Part shown: positions 1 to 8,979 of the stretch, piece after piece
Position numbering within the stretch: position 1 is the first letter of the stretch
Layout of the letters: every line of letters begins with the position of its first letter
Source: Pseudomonas sp. R76
GTDB lineage: Bacteria > Pseudomonadota > Gammaproteobacteria > Pseudomonadales > Pseudomonadaceae
Direction: 5' to 3'
DNA length: 64,000 nucleotides
NCBI RefSeq assembly: GCF_009834565.1
Contig: NZ_CP019428.1
Location: 6,572,001-6,636,000, forward strand
Position numbers and translations under genes: made by a program
The notes under the pieces: generated by a model
Seen by the model: only the letters and a program-made list of their open reading frames with translations
Database searches by the model: none
What the model was told of the DNA's origin: nothing

Positions 1-148
1 GCTCTTGCATCTTCTCGATAGTCGGGCTGCGAATTCCACGTTCAATAGTGCTAATGAAGGACTGACTGGCCCCAACCTGTTCTTGGGCGATGCCCCTCTG
101 AACTCGTACATACTTCAAAGCCGAGCCAAAAGCCAACTTACGGTCCAT
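1..148 (-). CDS. XRE-family helix-turn-helix regulator, partial at left edge
   Basis: Read on the minus strand this frame gives a typical lambda-repressor-like HTH: MDRKLAFGSALKYVRVQRG, then AQEQVGASQSFISTIERG, a glutamine-rich helix 2/3 and the hallmark ISTIERG turn, then SPTIEKMQE before the window ends. Only the first 49 codons are present. I chose the ATG at 148; an in-frame GTG four codons upstream (160) is possible, and neither has a strong Shine-Dalgarno site. It lies in the lower-GC accessory segment next to the broken comM and is probably island cargo or an island regulator. Target genes cannot be inferred. Confidence 0.75.
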   Translation of the reverse strand, partial: MDRKLAFGSALKYVRVQRGIAQEQVGASQSFISTIERGIRSPTIEKMQE

Positions 149-354
149 GTGCTTATCCACAAAATGAACGATAAAGCCCCGAAGTCGACTCAATCACTAT
201 GCTGCAAACAGCATATATGACAAAATTCTTTTGCCCTTCGCCTAGACAGTGTCGTCGTTCATTCGTCTGCGCATTCACCGAGAGCTGAAGCCTGCTTGTT
301 TCGAAACTTCAGAAAAAATGTCATTGCTACCGAAAAGGTTCGCTTCCAGCCCTA

Positions 355-876
355 ATGCTGGCACCAGTTCGATACCAGATAACCCGCTACAAGGAGCACC
401 AAGTGATCTTCCTTTTTGACCCTGAGCTAGGGAAAGTACGCACGTGGAAACATTGCGAGATAGAAGGGCTTTGCTTTTTCGTCACGATCAGGTGCCTACA
501 CACCGGACACCAGAACCGAGCCGCAATCGTCAATTGCGCTTATGAACTTCGCCTCTATCTTCAGACAGCAAAAGACGTAGAAATCCTCAAAGTGCAGATG
601 ATGTGTCCACCGTCGATCAGTGGCATACAAGGATGGATACTGGAAGAGCTTGAAAGCGTGGTGCTTCATTCCGGTGTTGATACAGATGAGAACGCAGTGG
701 TTTACCGGACCAAATCTAGAGCCTATAAACTGGGGGAGCTGGATCTGAGGAAAATGAAGAAGTCGCGCATTCTCTACTCAGCACATCATCATTTGGACCA
801 TAAAGCAGAAATAAGTGGCGCAAAAGCGAGTGACAACGAAGGTTATTTATACTCAAATTTCTGTATTTCCCAGTAA
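355..876 (+). CDS. Hypothetical protein in accessory segment
   Basis: An open frame of 173 codons starts MLAPVRYQITRYKEHQ and ends SNFCISQ. I do not recognise a family. The product is basic with several His and Cys residues, no predicted signal peptide and no clear membrane segment. The frame stays open upstream to a TGA at 286-288 without a better ATG, and no good ribosome binding site precedes position 355, so the start is uncertain. Codon use is AT-richer than the housekeeping genes to the right, consistent with imported DNA. It is the last recognisable frame before the junction with comM. It could be a real island gene or a chance frame. Confidence 0.45.
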   Translation: MLAPVRYQITRYKEHQVIFLFDPELGKVRTWKHCEIEGLCFFVTIRCLHTGHQNRAAIVNCAYELRLYLQTAKDVEILKVQMMCPPSISGIQGWILEELESVVLHSGVDTDENAVVYRTKSRAYKLGELDLRKMKKSRILYSAHHHLDHKAEISGAKASDNEGYLYSNFCISQ

Positions 877-1214
877 GTATAGAAGAGCGCTTTTCGCTAG
901 CGCCCGCCTTAAAGTTAATTAGATTCTCGTGCTTATGAAGGACTCAGCCGATATCTAGATAGAAGCAACACCCTCCCAAACCAGTTACACGAAAACGTGC
1001 ATGCCACGCCTCACATCTCAATAATTGCTCGACGAAAAGTAGCCTGCCATGTTCCTTCAGCTGAGGCGTATCCCAAATGAGAAAACATCCATGGACATAC
1101 GCCTGCAAATTGGTCGCTGTTCGGGCGAAAGCCATGGACATCGAGGAAATCCTCCACCGCCCTGCAATCTAAGGTCTCGAGACAGTATCCATGGCCATTA
1201 ACTAACCTGTACGT
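877..1214. other. Gene-free end of the accessory segment, abutting broken comM
   Basis: I see no convincing gene here; the minus-strand frames at 944-1141 and 1011-1616 lack family features. The last 125 bases contain a short motif three times: CCATGGACAT at 1089-1098 and 1132-1141, and CCATGGCCAT at 1189-1198. Homology to comM begins at about 1213-1215. The repeats could be transposase-binding sites at an element terminus, but this is inference: no canonical terminal trinucleotide or target duplication can be recognised with only one end visible. Confidence 0.45.
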
Positions 1215-2477
1215 GGGCGTTTTGATTTGGCGATTGCCTTGGGGATTCTCGCCGCCAGCGTGCAGGTGCCGTCGTTGATGCTTAATGACGTGGAATGCTT
1301 GGGGGAATTGGCGCTGTCCGGCGAAGTACGTGCAGTGAAAGGCGTGTTGCCGGCAGCCCTGGCAGCGCGCAAGGCTGGACGCACCGTGATAGTGCCTCGC
1401 GCAAATGCCGAGGAGGCGTGCCTGGCGTCGGGGTTGAAGGTGATTGCGGTGGACCACTTGCTGCAAGTGGTGGCGCACCTGAATGGGGTTGTACCGATTG
1501 AGCCGTATAAATCTGATGGTTTGCTGTACTTGAACAAGCCTTACCCGGACTTGAGTGAGGTGCAAGGCCAACTGGCCGCCAAGCGCGCTCTGCTGATTGC
1601 GGCAGCGGGCGCGCACAACCTGCTGTTCAGCGGGCCACCTGGCACGGGCAAGACCTTACTCGCCAGCCGCCTGCCCGGTTTGCTGCCGCCGCTGAGTGAA
1701 CAGGAAGCCCTGGAAGTGGCGGCGATTCAGTCGGTGGTCAGCCTCGCGCCGCTGAGCCATTGGCCGCACCGCCCGTTTCGTCAGCCGCACCATTCGGCGT
1801 CGGGGCCGGCGTTGGTGGGCGGCGGTTCGAAACCGCAGCCGGGGGAAATCACCCTCGCCCACCATGGCGTGCTGTTTCTGGATGAGTTGCCGGAGTTTGA
1901 TCGCAAGGTGCTGGAGGTGCTGCGTGAGCCGCTCGAATCCGGGCACATCGTGATTTCCCGTGCGCGTGACCGCGTGAGTTTCCCGGCACGCTTTCAACTG
2001 GTCGCAGCCATGAACCCCTGCCCTTGCGGCTATTTAGGCGAGCCGAGTGGGCGCTGTCGGTGCACGCCGGAGCAGATTCAGCGCTATAGCAACAAACTCT
2101 CGGGGCCGCTGCTGGACCGGATCGACTTGCACCTCACCGTCGCGCGGGAAACCACGGCACTTAACCCGACCCAGCAGGCCGGGGATAACACGGCGAAGGC
2201 CTCGGCGGAGGTGGCCGACGCCCGCGAGCGCCAGCAAAAGCGCCAGGGCTGCGCGAATGCCTTTCTGGATTTGCCAGGGTTACGCAAACACTGCCAGCTG
2301 GCAAAAGCCGATGAAGGCTGGCTGGAAAGCGCCTGCGAGCGGCTGACGCTGTCGCTGCGAGCAGCTCATCGTTTGCTCAAGGTGGCGCGCACCTTGGCCG
2401 ACCTTGAACGGGTTGAAAACATCGCTCGGCATCACTTGGCGGAGGCGTTGCAGTACCGGCCTGCGTCGGTGGGCTAG
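1215..2477 (+). pseudogene. comM: comM/yifB Mg-chelatase-like AAA+ ATPase, 5'-truncated
   Basis: The frame matches ComM/YifB from the conserved GRFDLAIALGILAAS segment to the C-terminus. It includes Walker A GPPGTGKT (about nt 1632-1655), Walker B VLFLDELPEF, the cysteine-rich NPCPCGYLGEPSGRCRC stretch and the C-terminal Mg-chelatase helical domain ending RPASVG. Family members are about 500 residues; here roughly the first 80 residues (the N-terminal Lon-protease-like fold) are missing and replaced by unrelated AT-richer DNA. ComM is a hexameric helicase promoting branch migration during natural transformation. A TTG at 1227 could start a 416-residue remnant, but no native start or ribosome binding site remains. 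comM is a known insertion site for heteromeric-transposase islands such as AbaR/Tn6022. Confidence 0.9.
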
Positions 2478-2530
2478 CCTGAAACCCCGAAACCTATGGC
2501 CAGTGGGCTTTCATGACGACCGGGTTTGTC

Positions 2531-2662
2531 GTGGCGAGCGGGCTTGCCCCGCGTTGGAGTGCGGAGCGCTCCCAGTCCAACCGCCGCGGTTCTACTGATA
2601 AACCCGTTCGCCAGGTCCAGGGGCTGCTGCGCAGCCCAACGCGGGGCAAGCCCGCTCGCCAC
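2531..2662. repeat. Inverted pair of REP-like palindromes
   Basis: The left arm GTGGCGAGCGGGCTTGCCCC (2531 onward, continuing GCGTTGG) is matched by its reverse complement ending at 2662 (starting CCAACGCGGGGCAAGCCC at 2636). The arms flank about 80 bases. It sits between the comM remnant and a convergent TetR gene, the usual REP/BIME setting. This is a CG-rich subtype different from the GTGGGAGC type elsewhere in the window. Confidence 0.85.
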
Positions 2663-2699
2663 GGAGGAATATGCTGGCCGCCAAAAGTGGTGTGGCGGC

Positions 2700-3278
2700 C
2701 TATGCGGGAAAGTCCAGCAACAGCCTCGCCACTTCCATCACTTCATCCAACACCGCTTCTGCCGATTCAGTTGACGGCTTGAGCATCAGGTCATCGGCAT
2801 ACCCCATCGCCAACGCGAAAATCTGCCGGGCAGCGCGTCGGGGAGAAACACTTCGAAAAACCCCTTCAGCAACACCCTGCTCAATCACCTCGGCGAGCAT
2901 GCCTTGCCACTGGGCATTGATCACCAGGTACGCCTCGGCCATTTGCGGGTCATGCATCGCCTCGTCCCAGGCATCCAGCCACAGCGCCCAGCCGGCGTCG
3001 GCGGTGCACGGCAGGCAGTCGCGCAAGAACCCCACCAGTGCCTCCAGCGGCGGCACACCCGCCAGTGGCGCGCGCACTTCCTCCAGCTGTTCATTGGCAA
3101 AGCGCACAAAGGCTTCGCGGCGCAGTTCATTCCAGTCGCTGAAGTAGTGGTAGACGTGGCTGCGCGACAGGCCGGCGTGTTCGGCCAAGTCGCGGGTGGA
3201 CACATCGGCAAAGCCCTTGCTGCGAAACAGCTCCAGGGCGGCGGCGATGATCTGGTCTTTACGGTCGATACGCGACAT
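2700..3278 (-). CDS. TetR-family transcriptional regulator
   Basis: A 192-residue one-component repressor. The N-terminal HTH is clear (residues 1-60: RKDQIIAAALELFRSKGFADVSTRDLAEHAG followed by LSRSHVYHYFSDWNELRREA). The rest is a TetR-type helical ligand domain ending LLLDFPA. I chose the ATG at 3278, preceded by GAAGGAATTGCCC; an in-frame TTG at 3284 has no such spacing. It is divergent from the ABC-type membrane protein at 3391. The 113-base gap holds two near-identical palindromes (3321-3336, 3343-3358) that are the likely operators for autorepression and control of the neighbour. The ligand is unknown; an export substrate or quaternary/lipophilic compound is a guess. Confidence 0.92.
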   Translation of the reverse strand: MSRIDRKDQIIAAALELFRSKGFADVSTRDLAEHAGLSRSHVYHYFSDWNELRREAFVRFANEQLEEVRAPLAGVPPLEALVGFLRDCLPCTADAGWALWLDAWDEAMHDPQMAEAYLVINAQWQGMLAEVIEQGVAEGVFRSVSPRRAARQIFALAMGYADDLMLKPSTESAEAVLDEVMEVARLLLDFPA

Positions 3279-3320
3279 GGGCAATTCCTTCGGGCGCCGG
3301 TAGATGAACGGCGCTTGCTT

Positions 3321-3358
3321 TTGAGCGGTCGCTCAAGAATACTTGAGCAGTCGCTCAA
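3321..3358. promoter_or_regulatory. Twin TetR operator palindromes
   Basis: TTGAGCGGTCGCTCAA (3321-3336) and TTGAGCAGTCGCTCAA (3343-3358) differ at one central base, each with TTGAGC/GCTCAA arms, and are centred 22 bp apart, about two helical turns. They lie between the divergent TetR gene and the membrane protein gene. The TTGAGC...GCTCAA type is common for TetR-family sites. Binding itself is inferred. Confidence 0.8.
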
Positions 3359-3390
3359 TAATAGCGTCTATCATTCCTTTGGTGCACCCC

Positions 3391-4305
3391 ATGTCATCCG
3401 TTACCCCGCAAATTCTGATCGAAGAAAGCAAGAAAATCGGCCAGCAATCCGCCAGCCAGACCCTCAAGGCGATCGCCCGCGCGTATCCCGGCAAGCTGTT
3501 TTGCACACTGTCGTTGGTCGCGCTGGAGAACGCGCTGCTGTTGGCGTATCCGCTGTTTGCCGGGTTCGCAGTGGACTCGATCATCCGCGGCGATGCCGGC
3601 AGCGCTTTGTTCTACGCCGCCGTGGTCTTGGCATTCTGGGTCGTCGGGGCTGCACGCCGAGCGCTGGACACGCGCACCTTCACACGTATTTACGCCGACC
3701 TCGCGGTGCCGGTAATCCTCAACCAGCGCCTGCAAAACCACAGTACTTCACGGGCGGCGGCGCGTGTGGTGTTGGCGCGGGACTTCGTCGACTTCTTCGA
3801 AAAACACGTGCCGATCATCGCTACCGCGCTGGTGTCCATCGTCGGTGCGGCAGTGATGTTGTTGGTGATCGAACCGTGGATCGGCCTGGCGTGCCTGACG
3901 GCGTTGCTGTTGTGCACCACCTTGCTGCCACGCTTTGCCCGGCGTAACCAGCAGTTGCACGAGCGCTTGAATGACCGTCTGGAGAAGGAAATCGGCCTGG
4001 TGGAAAAAGTCGGCGCGCAGACCTTGCAGCGTCACTACCAAGTGCTGTCGCGCCTGCGCATCTGGCTCTCCGACCGCGAGGCCGCCGCGTTCCTGTTTAT
4101 CGGTACGCTGGCAGCCTTGCTGTTTGTGGTCGCGATCAGCCAGTTGGCGCTGTCGCCGGCGGTCAAGGCCGGCCATGTGTACGCGGTGATGACCTACCTC
4201 TGGACCTTCGTCAGCAGCCTGGACGAGGCACCGGGCATGGTCGATCAACTGGCGCGCCTGAAGGACATCGGCAAACGCGTAGACCCAGGCCTGGGCGAGC
4301 GCTAA
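3391..4305 (+). CDS. ABC-transporter-type six-TM membrane domain protein without ATPase domain
   Basis: A 304-residue inner-membrane protein resembling the transmembrane half of ABC exporters (ABC_membrane fold). Hydrophobic segments occur around LFCTLSLVALENALLLAYPLF, LFYAAVVLAFWVVGAA, HVPIIATALVSIVGAAVMLLVI with the following stretch, and AAAFLFIGTLAALLFVVAIS. It ends VDPGLGER directly after the sixth helix region: there is no Walker A, signature or Walker B, and no ATPase gene follows (a chemoreceptor is convergent). I start at the ATG at 3391 (MSSVTPQILIEESKK); the frame extends upstream to 3343 but that overlaps the second operator palindrome. Expression is probably controlled by the divergent TetR. 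It may pair with an ATPase encoded elsewhere or act without one. Confidence 0.8.
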   Translation: MSSVTPQILIEESKKIGQQSASQTLKAIARAYPGKLFCTLSLVALENALLLAYPLFAGFAVDSIIRGDAGSALFYAAVVLAFWVVGAARRALDTRTFTRIYADLAVPVILNQRLQNHSTSRAAARVVLARDFVDFFEKHVPIIATALVSIVGAAVMLLVIEPWIGLACLTALLLCTTLLPRFARRNQQLHERLNDRLEKEIGLVEKVGAQTLQRHYQVLSRLRIWLSDREAAAFLFIGTLAALLFVVAISQLALSPAVKAGHVYAVMTYLWTFVSSLDEAPGMVDQLARLKDIGKRVDPGLGER

Positions 4306-4308
4306 GCC

Positions 4309-6285
4309 TCAACGAAAGCGGTCCACCTCATGGCGCAAGCCGGCCGCCAGGGTTTCCAGTTCCTTGGCGGTAACGGCCAGGTTCGACACCACTTCACGCT
4401 GCTCGCTGTTGGCCAGGGCAATGCTCTGCAGGTTGCTGCTGAGCAAGGTCGCGGTGCTGCTCTGCTCCTGGGTCGCCGTGGTGATCGCGGCAAATTGCTG
4501 ACCGGCCGAGCGGCTCTGCTCGTCGATCCGCGCCAGCGCCGAGGCCACGTCGGCATTACGCGACAGTCCTTCCTGCATCAACACATTGCCCTGCTCCATG
4601 GTGCTGATGGCGTTGCCGGTTTCCTGCTGAATGCTCTGGATCATCCCGGAGATTTCATCGGTGGCCTGGCGCGTACGCGACGCCAGGTTGCGCACTTCGT
4701 CGGCGACCACGGCAAAACCACGGCCTTGTTCACCGGCGCGGGCGGCTTCAATAGCGGCGTTGAGCGCCAGCAAGTTGGTCTGTTCGGCAATCGAGGTGAT
4801 CACGCCGACGATCCCGCCGATTTCCTGGGAGCGCTGCCCCAAGGTATTGATCACGGTGGCCGTGCTGTTCAGTGCCGCCGCGATATGTTCCAGCGACGAC
4901 GACGCCTCTTGCATCGAGGTGCGACCGATGCGGGTCTGCTGGGCGTTCTCCTGGGCAAGGCGCTCGGTATTGCCCATGTTGTCGGCGATGTTCAGCGAGG
5001 TGGCGCTGAATTCTTCCACCGCGCCGGCCATGCTGGTGATCTCGCCGGACTGCTGCTCCATGCCTTCATAGGCACCGCCAGACAAGCCGGACAAAGCCTG
5101 GGCACGGCTGTTGACGTCTTCCGCGGCTTTGCGGATGTGCGAGACCATCGTCGACAGCGCCTCACCCATCTGGTTGAAGCTGCGCGCCAGTTGACCGATT
5201 TCGTCATGGCTGGACACATTCAAGCGCGCGCTCAAATCACCCGCACCCAAGGCTTCGGCCTGGCGCACCAAGTCACTCAGCGGCTGCAACTTACTGCGCA
5301 GCAGCCAGACCGCCGCGCCCACCGCCAGCAACATCGCCAGCATGCTGCCGATCACCAGGCGAATCCCCACCGCCCAGGTGACTGCGCGGATCTCGGACTT
5401 CGGCATGCTCGCCACCACCGACCACGGGCCGCCTTCGAACGGCACCGAGACGCTGTAGAAATCTTCGTTCTTGTCGCTCCAGAAGCGGCCTTCGCCGGGT
5501 TTCTTCGCCAGGTCGAGCATCACCGGAATCGCTTGATCCAACGCCTGCACGCCCGCGGGAGGCACCAGCCAGTGTTTCTGTTCATCCAGCAACGCCAGGG
5601 AACCGGTCTGGCCAATACGGAAGCGCTTGAGGTTGTCGAACTGGGCTTTCTGCTCATCGGTGTAATCAAAGCCGATAAACAACACGGCGATCACTTTGCC
5701 GCTGGCATCACGCACCGGGCTGTATTGGGTCATGTAGGAACGATCGAACAACACCGCCCGACCGATGTAATTCTGCCCGGCCAACAGGCGCTGATAGGCC
5801 GGGTGCTGGTGATCGAGCACCGTGCCGATGGCGCGGTTGCCGTCCTGCTTGGTCAGGGAGGTGCTGATGCGGATGAAGTCTTCGCCGCTGCGCACAAACA
5901 CCGTGGCCACGCCACCGGACATCTGCTTGAACTCATCGACTTCATCGAAGTTGTTGTTCAGCACATCATCGCCCAGCAGCAGGCTCGGAGTCTGCACGCC
6001 GGCCACGGTGACCGGTTGATCTGCACGCACACTCAACCCGGCGACGAAGCGTTTTTCAAACAGCCCGCTCAAACGCTGGGTACTTTCGCGCAAGGTGCTG
6101 TGGAAGGTGTTGAGTTGGTCGGCGAGCAAGCGCGCCTCGCTGGCCAGGTGTTCCTCGCGCGTGTCGAGGTTGGCGGAGTCGAGGGAACGCAGGGCGAAAA
6201 CCGTACTGCCGCTGATGACGACAGCCAGAATAACGGCGAGTGCGAGACCTAATTGTGAGGCGATCCGAGCGCGAGGTTGGGACAT
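4309..6285 (-). CDS. Methyl-accepting chemotaxis protein with periplasmic Cache sensor
   Basis: A 658-residue chemoreceptor. TM1 is at about residues 10-32. A periplasmic region of about 270 residues has double-Cache character (Cache_3/Cache_2-like: [52 protein letters not shown]). TM2 is at about 305-328, followed by a HAMP domain ([27 protein letters not shown]) and the signalling helical bundle with the conserved hairpin tip [20 protein letters not shown]. It would relay small-molecule ligand binding to CheA/CheW. It lacks an obvious C-terminal CheR-tethering pentapeptide (it ends HEVDRFR). The ligand cannot be read from the sequence; Cache chemoreceptors of pseudomonads bind amino acids, organic acids or purines. 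Confidence 0.93.
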   Translation of the reverse strand: MSQPRARIASQLGLALAVILAVVISGSTVFALRSLDSANLDTREEHLASEARLLADQLNTFHSTLRESTQRLSGLFEKRFVAGLSVRADQPVTVAGVQTPSLLLGDDVLNNNFDEVDEFKQMSGGVATVFVRSGEDFIRISTSLTKQDGNRAIGTVLDHQHPAYQRLLAGQNYIGRAVLFDRSYMTQYSPVRDASGKVIAVLFIGFDYTDEQKAQFDNLKRFRIGQTGSLALLDEQKHWLVPPAGVQALDQAIPVMLDLAKKPGEGRFWSDKNEDFYSVSVPFEGGPWSVVASMPKSEIRAVTWAVGIRLVIGSMLAMLLAVGAAVWLLRSKLQPLSDLVRQAEALGAGDLSARLNVSSHDEIGQLARSFNQMGEALSTMVSHIRKAAEDVNSRAQALSGLSGGAYEGMEQQSGEITSMAGAVEEFSATSLNIADNMGNTERLAQENAQQTRIGRTSMQEASSSLEHIAAALNSTATVINTLGQRSQEIGGIVGVITSIAEQTNLLALNAAIEAARAGEQGRGFAVVADEVRNLASRTRQATDEISGMIQSIQQETGNAISTMEQGNVLMQEGLSRNADVASALARIDEQSRSAGQQFAAITTATQEQSSTATLLSSNLQSIALANSEQREVVSNLAVTAKELETLAAGLRHEVDRFR

Positions 6286-6444
6286 GACAGCTCCTGGCCG
6301 AGGCCAGGATCATCCTGATCTCATAGCGCTGCTCGGCGAATTATCTAGTGGGAAACGTTGGCGCACGATAGTTCCAACACACCTTATTCGGCGGGCGCGG
6401 GCAATACTTGAGCGATTCACAGGGGTATCGCGCAAACGATTGCA

Positions 6445-7383
6445 TTAACGGCCCGCCGCGTGCCAGTCGAGGCGCTCGACCTGGGGCAATTCCATGGCCT
6501 TGACTTCACCTTGGAGAAACTCCGCCAAACGGCGCAGACGCTCGCCACCGGGGCGGGTTTTCGGCCACACCAGGTAGTAGTTTTCCCCACTGGCCACCGC
6601 CGTCGGCCACGGCAGGCTCAGCCGGCCCTGGGCCACGTCTTCGGCCACCATCAGCAGGTCGCCCATGGACACGCCATAACCCCGCGCGGCGGCGATCATG
6701 CCCAGTTCAAGCGTATCGAACACCTGCCCACCCTTGAGCGACACCTGGGACGACAACCCCATGCGCTCCAGCCAATTGCGCCAGTCGCGGCGGTCGGGGG
6801 TGGGGTGCAGCAATTCGGCGGACGCCAACCGCGTGACGTCCCAAGGCCCGTCTTCCAGCAGGTTCGGTGCGCCCACGGGGATCAGCAATTCGGGGAACAG
6901 GTAGCTGGCTTCCCAGTCCGCCGGAAAATGCCCATAACTCAACAACACCGCGCAATCGAACGGTTCCTGATTGAAGTCGACTTCATCCACGCTCATCCAT
7001 GCACTGGTCAGCTGCACTTCGTTACCCGGCTGCAACGCCCGGAAGCGGCTGAGCCGCGCCAGCAACCAGCGCATGGTCAAGGTGGACGGCGCCTTCATGC
7101 GCAGGATGTCGTCTTCGGCATTCAGGGTATGGCAGGCCCGCTCAAGCGCGGCGAAACCCTCACGCACACCGGGCAGTAGCAGGCGCGCCGCTTCGGTGAG
7201 TTGCAGGTTGCGGCCGCTGCGCTGGAACAGGCGGCAGGCGAAATGCTCTTCGAGTGTACGGATGTGCCGGCTGACGGCACTTTGCGTAATCGACAGCTCC
7301 TCCGCCGCCCGGGTAAAGGAGTTGTGCCGCGAAGCCGCCTCGAATGCGCGCAAGGCATACAGCGGCGGGAGACGACGTGACAT
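6445..7383 (-). CDS. LysR-family regulator (GcvA-like)
   Basis: A 312-residue LysR-type regulator with N-terminal winged HTH (LPPLYALRAFEAASRHNSFTRAAEELSITQSAVSRHIRTLEEH) and a C-terminal periplasmic-binding-like effector domain. The LPPLYALRAFEAA opening is typical of the GcvA/AmpR-like branch. I use the ATG at 7383, nine bases after an AGGA; the frame remains open to 7488. It is divergent from the MATE exporter gene. LysR regulators often act on the divergent neighbour, but the GcvA branch also acts remotely, so the target is unproven. Confidence 0.9.
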   Translation of the reverse strand: MSRRLPPLYALRAFEAASRHNSFTRAAEELSITQSAVSRHIRTLEEHFACRLFQRSGRNLQLTEAARLLLPGVREGFAALERACHTLNAEDDILRMKAPSTLTMRWLLARLSRFRALQPGNEVQLTSAWMSVDEVDFNQEPFDCAVLLSYGHFPADWEASYLFPELLIPVGAPNLLEDGPWDVTRLASAELLHPTPDRRDWRNWLERMGLSSQVSLKGGQVFDTLELGMIAAARGYGVSMGDLLMVAEDVAQGRLSLPWPTAVASGENYYLVWPKTRPGGERLRRLAEFLQGEVKAMELPQVERLDWHAAGR

Positions 7384-7520
7384 GGATGGCATTCCTACAG
7401 AGCGATGCTTAACCCTAGCATGAGTTTTAATCATGCGAACGATCGCTTTTATCCTTTTGTGTAATGCGTCGAGAGCGCCGAGAATCAACCCTTCCCCAAC
7501 CCTCTGACTTTCTGAGCGTG

Positions 7521-8924
7521 ATGATCATGCAGCATCCGGTGCGTACTGAACTCTGGGCCATTCTGCGGCTGTCGGGGCCGTTGATTGCCTCACAGTTGGC
7601 GCACATGTTGATGGTGCTGACCGACACCCTGATGATGGCCCGCCTGAGCCCCGAAGCCCTCGCCGGTGGCGGCTTGGGCGCGGCGAGCTATTCGTTCGTG
7701 GCGATTTTCTGCATCGGCGTGATTGCCGCCGTCGGCACCCTCGTGGCCATTCGGCATGGCGCGGGCGACATCGAAGGCGCCACCCGCCTGACCCAGGCCG
7801 GGCTTTGGCTGGCCTGGCTGATGGCCTTGGTCGCGGGCTTGCTGTTGTGGAACCTCAAGCCCGTGCTGCTGATGTTCGGCCAGACCGAAACCAACGTGCA
7901 TGCGGCGGGGCAATTTCTGACCATCCTGCCATTCGCCCTGCCCGGCTACCTGAGTTTCATGGCCTTGCGCGGTTTTACCAGCGCCATCGGCAAGGCCACC
8001 CCGGTGATGGTGATCAGCCTGTGCGGCACCGTGCTCAACTACGTCCTCAACCACGCGCTGATCGAGGGTATGTTCGGCCTGCCCAAACTCGGCTTGATGG
8101 GCATCGGCCTGGTCACCGCGATCGTCGCCAACTGCATGGCCCTGGCGCTGATGTGGTACATCCGCAGCAACCGGGCATACGCGGCCTACCCGCTAAGCAA
8201 CGGCCTGCTGCGCCTCAACACCCAATACCTGCGCGAGCTGTGGCGCCTGGGCCTGCCGATTGGCGGCACCTATGCAGTGGAAGTCGGCTTGTTTGCCTTC
8301 GCAGCGCTGTGCATGGGTACCATGGGCAGTACGCAGTTGGCGGCGCATCAGATTGCCCTGCAGATTGTCTCGGTGGCCTTTATGGTGCCGGCGGGGATGT
8401 CGTACGCGATCACCATGCGCATCGGCCAGCATTACGGCGCCGGCCAGTTGCTGGCGGCGCGCATGGCCGGGCGAGTCGGGATCGGCTTTGGCGCGGCGGT
8501 GATGTTGGGGTTCGCGGCGGTGTTGTGGCTGTTTTCCGATGCGCTGATCGGGCTGTTCCTCGACCATAACGACCCGGCCTTCCACGACGTCATCGTGCTG
8601 GCCGTCAGCCTGCTGGCCGTGGCCGCATGGTTTGAACTGTTCGACGGCGTGCAGACCATCGCCATGGGCTGCATTCGTGGGCTGAAAGACGCCAAGACGA
8701 CCTTTCTGGTCGGGCTGGGCTGCTACTGGCTGATCGGCGCGCCGTCGGCGTGGCTGATGGCGTTCACCTTGGGCTGGGGGCCAACCGGCGTGTGGTGGGG
8801 CTTGGCGTTGGGGCTGGCGTGTGCGGCCGTGAGTTTGACCTGGGCGTTTGAGGCGAAGATGAAAAGGATGATTCGGCGGGAGCCGGAAATTCGCGCTGAA
8901 TTCCAAGCCATGCAGCCAGACTAG
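7521..8924 (+). CDS. norM: MATE-family multidrug efflux protein (NorM/PmpM-like)
   Basis: About 467 residues with twelve hydrophobic segments arranged as two six-helix MatE repeats. Typical sequence includes LRLSGPLIASQLAHMLMVLTDTLMMARLSPEALAG in repeat 1 and LWRLGLPIGGTYAVEVGLFAFAALCMGTMGSTQLAAHQIALQ in repeat 2. MATE proteins export cationic drugs, dyes and fluoroquinolones in exchange for Na+ or H+; PmpM of P. aeruginosa is the nearest named relative I can suggest. The start is ATG at 7521 or 7527 after a weak GAG motif; codons upstream to 7464 lack family sequence. The symbol is given by family resemblance only. Confidence 0.9.
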   Translation: MIMQHPVRTELWAILRLSGPLIASQLAHMLMVLTDTLMMARLSPEALAGGGLGAASYSFVAIFCIGVIAAVGTLVAIRHGAGDIEGATRLTQAGLWLAWLMALVAGLLLWNLKPVLLMFGQTETNVHAAGQFLTILPFALPGYLSFMALRGFTSAIGKATPVMVISLCGTVLNYVLNHALIEGMFGLPKLGLMGIGLVTAIVANCMALALMWYIRSNRAYAAYPLSNGLLRLNTQYLRELWRLGLPIGGTYAVEVGLFAFAALCMGTMGSTQLAAHQIALQIVSVAFMVPAGMSYAITMRIGQHYGAGQLLAARMAGRVGIGFGAAVMLGFAAVLWLFSDALIGLFLDHNDPAFHDVIVLAVSLLAVAAWFELFDGVQTIAMGCIRGLKDAKTTFLVGLGCYWLIGAPSAWLMAFTLGWGPTGVWWGLALGLACAAVSLTWAFEAKMKRMIRREPEIRAEFQAMQPD

Positions 8925-8941
8925 AGACTGTACTCGGTCAA

Positions 8942-8977
8942 TGTGGGAGCTGACTCCCACACAAGCCAGCTCCCACC
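8942..8977. repeat. Stacked REP heads
   Basis: TGTGGGAGCTGACTCCCACA is directly followed by CAAGCCAGCTCCCACC. Read on the minus strand this is GTGGGAGCTGGCTT joined to GTGTGGGAG, the same junction seen at about 20504, 27143 and 48826. It lies between the convergent MATE and GGDEF-EAL genes. Confidence 0.7.
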
Positions 8978-8979
8978 AT

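Noticed and set aside
944..1616. Minus-strand frames crossing the island-comM junction
   Set aside because: The longer one runs antisense through comM coding sequence and neither shows a recognisable domain or ribosome binding site.
2671..3947. Plus-strand frames over the TetR gene (2671-3147, 2904-3947)
   Set aside because: Antisense to a clear TetR HTH protein, and the second also overlaps the membrane protein in another frame.
4330..6252. 640-codon plus-strand open frame opposite the chemoreceptor
   Set aside because: It is the antisense shadow of a full-length, motif-complete MCP gene; its His/Gln/Arg-rich product matches nothing and it has no ribosome binding site.
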